The notes beneath the pieces were generated by a model that was not told the origin of the DNA, ran no database searches, and saw nothing but the letters and a program-made list of their open reading frames with translations. Positions 58,472 through 64,000 of a DNA stretch of 64,000 nt are shown one piece after another (the stretch's first letter is position 1; each line of letters begins with the position of its first letter). The DNA comes from Cytobacillus citreus (GTDB lineage: Bacteria > Bacillota > Bacilli > Bacillales > Cytobacillaceae): contig NZ_JAGYPM010000002.1 of assembly GCF_018343665.1 (NCBI RefSeq), forward strand, positions 888,644 to 952,643, given 5' to 3'. Position numbers and translations under genes: made by a program.

Positions 58472-60115
58472 ATGAGAACAAACCTAAAACGTTTCTTACA
58501 AAAGGATTTTAATAGCTGGTGGATGATCAGTATTATTGGGGCGGCAGTTATTTTGCTGCCCATTCTGTTCATCTTCTTTTCCTTATTTCAGGAGCCGAAT
58601 GAAAATTGGTTTCAAATTCGCGAGTATTTACTAAAAACATATGTAGCAAACACGGTAATCCTTGTATTATTAACAGGGATTTTTACTGCGATTTTAGGGG
58701 TCTCACTTGCGTGGCTTGTTGCTGCTTATGATTTTCCGCTCAAACGATTTTTTCGCTGGGGACTATTATTGCCGCTTGCGATTCCTCCGTATATTGCGGC
58801 ATACACTTACAAAACGATGTTTAGTTATACAGGGGTCATCCAAACGACGCTGCGTAATCAATTTAATTATCAAATCGATCCTGAAATCCTTTCGATTTCA
58901 TCATTGCGCGGAGCCATTTTCATCTTTACGTTTTTTCTTTTTCCATATGTCTATATCATGACGAAAGCTTTCCTCGAAAGCCAAAGCTCATCTTTTTTCG
59001 AAAATGCGAGACTGTTAGGCAGGAAGCCAATTTCCATTTTTGTAAAGGTTGTGCTGCCGCTTTCAAGGCCAGCTATTGTTGCTGGGGCAGTATTGGTCAT
59101 ATATGAAGTGCTGAGTGATTATGGTGTGACAAGCTATTTTGGTATTCACACCATTTCAACCGCTATTTTTCAAACCTGGTTCGGCATGTATGATATTGAT
59201 TCTGCTATGAGGCTAGCGGCATGGCTAATGGTTATTATTTTAGGAATGTTTATCTTAGAAAGGCTGCTCAGACAAAGACGGCGCTACCATTTAAATAATA
59301 AGTCAAGGCCTCTCGTACCGATGAAGTTGAAGGGATTCAAGGCAGCAGCAGCATTTGCGTATTGCAGCATTGTGTTTCTAATCGGATTTCTTATTCCATT
59401 AATTCAGCTAATCGCTTGGGCGAAGCTGACATTTAGTAAAGTATGGGATGAAACTTTCATTACGTTATTTTTCCAAACAATATTTGTAGCAGCTATTGCC
59501 ACTGTGCTGATTCTTTTTCTATCTGTTGTGGTTGCTAATGTATGTCGTAGACACACGACGGGTTCATATATTTTAGCCAAATTAACGACAACAGGTTATT
59601 CGATTCCTGGGGCGATTATTGCGATTGGTGTTCTTGCCATGTTCATCACACTTGATAAATGGCTTGCTCCCCTATATTCTTATATTGGATTGGGCGATGC
59701 TCCGCTAATCTTAAGCTTATCATTGGTAATGCTTATTGTTGGCTACGTCATTCGCTTTATGGCTACAGGATTTAATGCAGTCGAAGTTGGTTATGAAAAA
59801 ATTGGGACGAAATTTTCAGAAGCGTCAAGGCTCCTTGGGTTTGGAATGACGAAAACTTTTTTTAAAGTGGACCTCCCTTTAATTAAAGGTGCATTAGTAA
59901 GTGGCTTCATTTTAACATTTGTTGAAATTTGCAAAGAGTTGCCTTTAGCATTACTTTTAAGACCTTTTAATTTTGATACGCTGGCAACAAAGACTCATCA
60001 GTATGCAAAAGATGAACTAATACATGAAGCCTCTATCTCATCCTTAATGATTATTGGAATTAGTATTTTGTCTGTTGTCGTGTTTCAAATGATTGATAAG
60101 AAGGTGCAACGATGA
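58472..60115 (+). CDS. Ferric iron ABC transporter permease (fused FbpB type)
   Basis: This 547-residue permease has about 12 TM helices: two homologous six-helix permease units in one chain, as in FbpB/SfuB. The two ATPase-contact loops are visible as FFENARLLGRKPISIFVKVV and FSEASRLLGFGMTKTFFKVD. The ATG comes one base after the lipoprotein stop; the longer frame from 58439 overlaps that gene and is not needed. A single chain therefore forms the whole channel. Confidence 0.93.
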   Translation: MRTNLKRFLQKDFNSWWMISIIGAAVILLPILFIFFSLFQEPNENWFQIREYLLKTYVANTVILVLLTGIFTAILGVSLAWLVAAYDFPLKRFFRWGLLLPLAIPPYIAAYTYKTMFSYTGVIQTTLRNQFNYQIDPEILSISSLRGAIFIFTFFLFPYVYIMTKAFLESQSSSFFENARLLGRKPISIFVKVVLPLSRPAIVAGAVLVIYEVLSDYGVTSYFGIHTISTAIFQTWFGMYDIDSAMRLAAWLMVIILGMFILERLLRQRRRYHLNNKSRPLVPMKLKGFKAAAAFAYCSIVFLIGFLIPLIQLIAWAKLTFSKVWDETFITLFFQTIFVAAIATVLILFLSVVVANVCRRHTTGSYILAKLTTTGYSIPGAIIAIGVLAMFITLDKWLAPLYSYIGLGDAPLILSLSLVMLIVGYVIRFMATGFNAVEVGYEKIGTKFSEASRLLGFGMTKTFFKVDLPLIKGALVSGFILTFVEICKELPLALLLRPFNFDTLATKTHQYAKDELIHEASISSLMIIGISILSVVVFQMIDKKVQR

Positions 60116-60798
60116 AAGTAGTTGAAATTCAAAATCTTACTTTTTCCTATTCCCGATCGGCGTCACCAACAATTGACGATTTTTCTTTCTCGATGAATAC
60201 AGGAGAAATCGTTGGTGTATTAGGGCAGAGCGGAAGTGGAAAAAGCACATTACTGCGTTTAATTTCTGGTTTGGAAATGCCAAAAAAAGGATCCATTACG
60301 ATTGCTGGCAAACCAGTTGTAAACGATCGATTATTTGTTCAGCCAGAGGATAGAGGGGTAGGCATGGTTTTTCAGGATTATGCCTTATTTCCACATATGA
60401 CAGTGAAGGAGAACATCCTTTTTGGGTTATCACGAATGGCCAAGAAGGATCGGAAGCCGCGTGTAAAAGAGATGCTTGAGCTTGTACAAATGGAGGACTT
60501 TGGTGACCGCTATCCTCACGAGTTAAGCGGAGGACAGCAGCAAAGGGTTGCTCTAGCAAGAGCACTTGCACCAAAGCCGAAAGTATTATTAATGGATGAG
60601 CCATTCAGTAATTTAGATGCTGACCTAAAAGAATCAATTCGGGAAGATCTGCTTTTAATCTTAAAAAAAGCGAATATGACCTGTATGATTGTGACACATG
60701 ACCGCAATGATGTTGAGGCCATTTGTAACTATAGCATCACCATGTGCCCGCTCATTGCCGAACAGGGGGCAGCAGGAGAAAAATTTCAAACACTTTAA
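60112..60798 (+). CDS. Ferric iron ABC transporter ATPase (short FbpC type)
   Basis: This 228-residue ATPase has Walker A GQSGSGKST, signature LSGGQQQRVALARAL, Walker B LLMDEPFSNLD and the H-loop VTHDRND. It overlaps the permease gene by four bases. It stops soon after the core and lacks the C-terminal regulatory OB domain (about 120 residues) present in typical FbpC proteins, so it cannot carry that form of substrate feedback. A strong terminator follows. Confidence 0.92.
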   Translation: MKVVEIQNLTFSYSRSASPTIDDFSFSMNTGEIVGVLGQSGSGKSTLLRLISGLEMPKKGSITIAGKPVVNDRLFVQPEDRGVGMVFQDYALFPHMTVKENILFGLSRMAKKDRKPRVKEMLELVQMEDFGDRYPHELSGGQQQRVALARALAPKPKVLLMDEPFSNLDADLKESIREDLLLILKKANMTCMIVTHDRNDVEAICNYSITMCPLIAEQGAAGEKFQTL

Positions 60799-60810
60799 TT
60801 GATATATTTA

Positions 60811-60842
60811 ACGAACTTGCTTATAGGCAAGTTCGTTTTTTT
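60811..60842 (+). terminator. Rho-independent terminator
   Basis: ACGAACTTGC pairs with GCAAGTTCGT around a short loop (TTATAG), followed by a T-run; end of the iron-import operon. Confidence 0.93.
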
Positions 60843-60865
60843 GATAATAAAGGTGGCCATTGTCT

Positions 60866-60973
60866 ATGAGTAAAATAGGAAAACTATCTTCTATGACATC
60901 ACATATAAATAAGCATATGCTGGCAAAATATAGACTGAAACCTGTACAAAGGTTTTACTATATGAAACATTAA
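60866..60973 (+). CDS. Possible small basic protein (35 aa)
   Basis: AAAGGTGG stands 9-10 nt before the ATG. The product MSKIGKLSSMTSHINKHMLA... is strongly basic (many Lys, Arg, His) with little hydrophobic character. It follows the terminator of the Fur-boxed operon. Small basic proteins are part of the iron-sparing response in B. subtilis (FbpA/B/C), but I see no sequence match, so the function is open. Confidence 0.4.
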   Translation: MSKIGKLSSMTSHINKHMLAKYRLKPVQRFYYMKH

Positions 60974-60995
60974 AAAAAACGAAGGGAGCTCCAAA

Positions 60996-61124
60996 ATGAC
61001 GAAAAAATTTAATAAAGGAAGCAAGAACCAAAACTCACCAAGAGAAAATCAGTCAGATAACGTAAGCGGAGATAATAGTAAAGGAAATAAGCGGAACAAG
61101 GATCGAAGCAATAAAATAGAGTAA
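60996..61124 (+). CDS. Small hydrophilic Lys/Asn/Ser-rich protein (42 aa)
   Basis: AAGGGAG precedes the ATG at a suitable distance. The product begins MTKKFNKGSKNQNSPRENQS and is entirely polar and probably disordered. A clean terminator (61131-61165) follows directly. The composition recalls minor small acid-soluble spore proteins, but no family signature is visible. Confidence 0.6.
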   Translation: MTKKFNKGSKNQNSPRENQSDNVSGDNSKGNKRNKDRSNKIE

Positions 61125-61130
61125 TAAAAT

Positions 61131-61165
61131 GAAGCTTCCCATTACAATGGAGGGAAGCTTTATTT
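61131..61165 (+). terminator. Rho-independent terminator
   Basis: GAAGCTTCCC / GGGAAGCTTT stem followed by ATTT, seven bases after the 42-aa ORF. Confidence 0.85.
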
Positions 61166-61392
61166 AAATTAATTCTATTTGTTGAAATATCTATTATTGA
61201 TGGGAAGAATGATCGTTCTTGCTCAATCGGATTTTGAAATCGTGAAAATATATTTATTAGACCATAAAATTTTTTTCAGATCCAATTAAGTCTTAGGTCT
61301 TAGAAAGAATTAATTCTACAGATCAATGTTTTTTGGCTAATTATTCCTGTAAAATAAAGGTACGATGAAATGAAAGAAAGCAGGGATACCCG

Positions 61393-62250
61393 TTGAAAAG
61401 AATTTTATTCATTTTTTTAGTTTTAGTAGGTCTTTATATTTTGATGACTTCGAATGTAACGAGTTTATTAACCTTTGGAAAAAGTGACAGTGAAGTGAAA
61501 GTAACCAACAATATTGATTTACTAGAGGTTAATGTTTCAGCAGCTAATGCAAACATCATCCCAGAAAAAAGAAATAATGTAAAAGCAGAGCTTAATGGAA
61601 AAGGAAATTTGTCCATAGATAAAAGTGGAGACACTATTATTGTTGAATATAAGCAGAGCTGGCTTAAAGGCTTTCAATTTTTCAACAAAGCACCGGAGTT
61701 GAATATTTATATTCCGGAAGATTATAATCGCAGCATAGATATTGATATTGGGTCTGGCTATTTAACCTTTTCAGGAACCTCTAAAAAACAACCAATCGAG
61801 CTAGAAGAATTGACGATTAACATGAGTTCAGGAAAGGTTGATTTAAAAAACATTAAAACAGAAGAATTTAATCATGAAGGATCTTCCGGAGTGATTGATG
61901 TCGATAATCTTAATACTGGTACAGGATCGATTGATATGAGCTCAGGAATAATAAAAATCAGAAATTATCAAGGCAAGCTTGATGCAGAAGTTTCCTCCGG
62001 TCTTTTAGATGTTCAAATGGATCAGCTAACAGATAGTTTAGATCTTAAGGCTAGTTCAGGGCAGATTAAGCTTAACCTTCCGGATCATGCAGACTTTACT
62101 TTAAACGGAAAAAAAACAAGCGGCTTTATCGATTGTGAATTTCCTCTTAAAAATAAAATAACAGAGAAAAACAAAATTACAGGTGTGTACGGCACTGGAG
62201 AACATGTTGTTGATGTCTCTATTTCTAGCGGACTAGTTAAGGTTTATTAA
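61393..62250 (+). CDS. LiaG-like DUF4097 membrane-anchored protein
   Basis: This 285-residue protein has an N-terminal membrane anchor (ILFIFLVLVGLYILMTS) and a right-handed beta-helix-like DUF4097 domain with repeating NMSSGKVDL, EGSSGVIDV, DMSSGIIKI, EVSSGLLDV and KASSGQIKL rungs. This matches B. subtilis LiaG in size and layout; liaG lies in the LiaRS envelope-stress operon. Here no liaIH, liaF or liaSR genes are adjacent. Translation starts at TTG 61393; the ribosome site (AGCAGGGATA) is weak. The outward-facing repeats could bind wall polymers. Confidence 0.82.
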   Translation: MKRILFIFLVLVGLYILMTSNVTSLLTFGKSDSEVKVTNNIDLLEVNVSAANANIIPEKRNNVKAELNGKGNLSIDKSGDTIIVEYKQSWLKGFQFFNKAPELNIYIPEDYNRSIDIDIGSGYLTFSGTSKKQPIELEELTINMSSGKVDLKNIKTEEFNHEGSSGVIDVDNLNTGTGSIDMSSGIIKIRNYQGKLDAEVSSGLLDVQMDQLTDSLDLKASSGQIKLNLPDHADFTLNGKKTSGFIDCEFPLKNKITEKNKITGVYGTGEHVVDVSISSGLVKVY

Positions 62251-62401
62251 AATTGGCGAAAACACCGTATTGCAAGGTGTCAACAAAGAACAAAAACAAA
62301 TTCTCTAAAATATCGGAAAGAATCATAAAACCTAGTGAAATTATCCTTTTACCAGTCACATAGCATTAATTATTCAAATGCTTTGGATCAGAAAGCTTTC
62401 C

Positions 62402-62497
62402 ATGAAAGATTCGGATAGCAGTCTACTATACCTAATTATTCTTGGCGCAGTCTTATTCATTGGTTTGAGAAGAGTGAAAAATAGATGGGATTCATAA
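62402..62497 (+). CDS. Possible 31-aa single-TM protein
   Basis: The frame MKDSDSSLLYLIILGAVLFI continues to GLRRVKNRWDS: one TM helix followed by a basic stop-transfer segment. The ribosome site is weak (AGAAAG). It could be a real small membrane protein or a fragment. The remaining 62251-62629 spacer shows nothing else but a minus-strand terminator. Confidence 0.35.
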   Translation: MKDSDSSLLYLIILGAVLFIGLRRVKNRWDS

Positions 62498-62519
62498 TAA
62501 AAACTATCTATTAAAATGC

Positions 62520-62546
62520 AAAAAAAATGCCTCCATATGGAGGCTA
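62520..62546 (-). terminator. Rho-independent terminator of the SDR gene
   Basis: On the minus strand GCCTCC-ATAT-GGAGGC is followed by ATTTTTTTT. Confidence 0.88.
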
Positions 62547-62629
62547 GAAAAATAAGGGGAATATAAACTTTTTAAGATTAGTATGGACAATTCGTGTGTT
62601 AATTATTCACATCAATTGACTAATACTTG

Positions 62630-63379
62630 TTATTTAATAAGCTCATTTACATGATACACTTTTCCGTTTTCTATTTGCTCTCTCATTAACAGGTCTACTA
62701 ATGCATTCGCAACAATATTTGCAGGTCTTAGTAGCCCCTTTTCTTTATATTCCTTAAATTTTTCAAGGTCATTAAATGTTTCTTTTGATGAGGAGCGTAT
62801 TGTTCCTTGCATATCTGTATCCATAATTCCTGGGCTAAAGGCAATAATTTTATGAGATGATCCGATAGTTTCTTGCTCGGCTGCAGCCGTTTTTGTGAAC
62901 ATATTTAGCCCTGCCTTTGTACTGCAGTAGGCACTCCAGCCTTGGTATGGTTTTTCGGCAGCACCTGAGGATACATTCACAATCTTCATTTTGCCTTTGG
63001 CTGTATTTAATAGGATATTCGAAATCATAATAGGAGCAATGAGGTTGATATGTACATTTTGGATGAGTGCTTGATGATCAAGATTCCCTGCAGTTGAGAT
63101 TGGATCAATCACTCCAGCATTATTGATTACATAAACAACCTTAGAATCATATGATTCTAGAGTTGTTAAAACTTTCTTAAATGTAATTTCGATCTCTTCA
63201 GGCAGGGTAAGGTTGCAAGAAAAATGTTGATAGAATACTTGATTTTCTGCTGCTAATTCTTTCAGTCCTTCATTCTCTGTTCTTGAAACGGAGATTATCC
63301 CAATTTTTTTCATAACCATTCTTTCTGCTATTGAAGCTCCAAGACCTTTTGAGGCGCCAGTAATTATTGCAAAATTCAT
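62630..63379 (-). CDS. Short-chain dehydrogenase (YueD / benzil reductase-like)
   Basis: This 249-residue NADP-dependent SDR has the TGASKGLG cofactor motif, NNAG, and the catalytic Ser-Tyr-Lys set in VNVSSGAAEK and YCSTK. The overall layout resembles B. subtilis YueD, a benzil reductase, and sepiapterin-reductase-like enzymes. ATG 63379 is 8 nt from AAGGAG; earlier in-frame starts (63385, 63388) are too close to it. The natural substrate is unknown. Confidence 0.9.
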   Translation of the reverse strand: MNFAIITGASKGLGASIAERMVMKKIGIISVSRTENEGLKELAAENQVFYQHFSCNLTLPEEIEITFKKVLTTLESYDSKVVYVINNAGVIDPISTAGNLDHQALIQNVHINLIAPIMISNILLNTAKGKMKIVNVSSGAAEKPYQGWSAYCSTKAGLNMFTKTAAAEQETIGSSHKIIAFSPGIMDTDMQGTIRSSSKETFNDLEKFKEYKEKGLLRPANIVANALVDLLMREQIENGKVYHVNELIK

Positions 63380-63505
63380 CCTCATCACTCCTTTTATTTT
63401 CTCCTTTAATTAAAACAGAAGATATAAGGTGAATACTAGTTGTATCCCATTTTTTTTAATTTTTCCTTCATCCTTCATGTACTTGTAGTAGGAAAAATAG
63501 AAAAA

Positions 63506-63529
63506 CAGCATATAGAATACCTAATGCTG
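63506..63529 (+). repeat. Hairpin, first copy (flanks R4)
   Basis: CAGCATATAGAATACCTAATGCTG; nearly identical to the hairpin at 63692-63716 on the other side of repeat R4. Confidence 0.7.
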
Positions 63530-63561
63530 ACAGAGTGTAGACAAAGTATAATTAATTACTT

Positions 63562-63691
63562 TTTCAGACTGATTGAAAACGCTTGTCTTTCGAGGCACGA
63601 AGCCTTACGAGGAGCGGAGTTACCATGGATGGGTAATGAGCACCGCAGGAAGGTGAGTAACGAAGAAAGCGAGCGTTTGTCAACAGCCTGA
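63562..63691. repeat. R4 repeat with inverted ends
   Basis: CAGACTGATTGAAAACGCTTG... at the left matches the complement of ...CGAGCGTTTGTCAACAGCCTG at the right. The interior holds the familiar Bacillus intergenic wording CGAGGCACGAAGCCTTACGA and GGATGGGTAATGAGCACCGC. No protein is encoded. Confidence 0.65.
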
Positions 63692-63716
63692 CAGCATATA
63701 GAATACCTATATGCTG
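63692..63716. terminator. Hairpin, second copy; probable terminator of the edge ABC gene
   Basis: CAGCATATAG / CTATATGCTG with a 5-nt loop, adjoining the stop of the minus-strand ABC ATPase. Confidence 0.6.
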
Positions 63717-63719
63717 TCA

Positions 63720-64000
63720 TTATTCAAGATTAAGCGTCATTTCGTTTAAAAAGCTAGCCGCTTCATGATGAGGGGTTTGGAGTACTTCCGCGGTAAATCC
63801 GAGTTGTATTATTTCCCCTAATTTCAAAATGGCCAGCCTATCAGTCAAGAATTTCACTTCCGAAATATCATGGCTAACAAACACTGTTGTTGTACTTGTT
63901 TCTTTCAGTATGGAACTAAAATCTCTGATCAGCCTTACCTTTGTAGGATAATCAAGAGCAGAAAAAGGTTCATCCAAATAGAGTACCTCAGGTTCAAGAA
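63720..64000 (-). CDS. ABC transporter ATP-binding protein, partial
   Basis: Only the C-terminal 93 residues lie in the window; the frame stays open to the edge. Walker B YLDEPFSALD, the D-loop and the H-loop FVSHDISEV are visible, followed by a short C-terminal segment (GEIIQLGFTAEVL). The style fits oxyanion (tungstate/molybdate) or ferric importer ATPases without a long regulatory domain. The real start is outside the window. Confidence 0.85.
   Translation of the reverse strand, partial: LEPEVLYLDEPFSALDYPTKVRLIRDFSSILKETSTTTVFVSHDISEVKFLTDRLAILKLGEIIQLGFTAEVLQTPHHEAASFLNEMTLNLE

Noticed and set aside
1..64000. CRISPR arrays, tRNA or rRNA genes
   Set aside because: No regularly spaced direct repeats and no tRNA- or rRNA-like sequence were noticed on reading both strands; a dedicated scan would be needed to exclude them.

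Overview
The window is low-GC DNA with AGGAGG-type ribosome binding sites, many TTG and GTG starts, sigma-A promoters (TTGACA / TATAAT, 17-18 bp apart) and hairpin-plus-T-run terminators. Gene content points to a Bacillaceae chromosome: a KinB-like 5TM sporulation-type kinase, a yrk-type sulfur cluster as in Bacillus subtilis, an IMEF encapsulin, glpP, a folD gene behind a ZTP riboswitch, and several families of dispersed hairpin repeats. No rRNA, tRNA, CRISPR array or intact transposase was seen.

Layout. 0-4.4 kb: iron alcohol dehydrogenase, then a BceAB-type peptide-resistance ABC transporter on the minus strand with no two-component genes beside it. 4.5-12.7 kb: a persulfide/sulfane-sulfur regulon: CoA-disulfide reductase fused to rhodanese and TusA, a CstR-type persulfide sensor, DsrE, rhodanese, TusA-rhodanese, glutaredoxin, rhodanese-persulfide dioxygenase, TusA, a TSUP permease and a methyltransferase. 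Five copies of a TATACCY-N4-GGGTAA-like operator precede its transcription units. 13.1-14.4 kb: orphan histidine kinase. 14.8-17.5 kb: iron-storage nanocompartment (IMEF cargo, encapsulin, tagged ferredoxin) convergent with a Fur-boxed unknown gene; the encapsulin reading frame has an early ochre codon. 17.6-20.1 kb: TetR-controlled ABC exporter with two 18-bp operators. 20.2-29.4 kb: polysaccharide deacetylase, hflX behind an attenuator whose leader peptide carries RLRFxTxNQ, a MerR/TipAS regulator, CPBP protease, a copper-amine-oxidase-N protein, an SRPBCC/ArsR pair and an MFS efflux gene behind a long structured leader.

29.9-36.5 kb: glpP and a terminator-containing leader preceding a UgpB/C/A/E-like ABC importer, a phosphodiesterase and a HAD phosphatase, so a glycerophosphodiester / glycerol-3-phosphate uptake unit probably controlled by antitermination. 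37-45 kb: PadR operon with an unusual repeated 2-TM membrane protein, a papain-like protein, DedA, an orphan sdpRI pair, SRPBCC protein, amino-acid permease and a nucleotidyltransferase. 45-57 kb: MarR plus heterodimeric ABC exporter, ZTP riboswitch-folD, PadR, DedA, EamA transporter, MarR plus an MMPL/RND exporter. 57-61 kb: a strongly Fur-boxed ferric iron ABC importer followed by two tiny ORFs. 61-64 kb: a LiaG-like protein, an SDR oxidoreductase and an ABC ATPase cut by the window edge.

Dispersed repeats are prominent. Family R1 (about 250-280 bp, two nested hairpins) has four large copies and one miniature; three of these look like internal deletions between 9-10 bp direct repeats. Family R2 (about 130-190 bp hairpin) has five copies, one with another hairpin element nested inside it.
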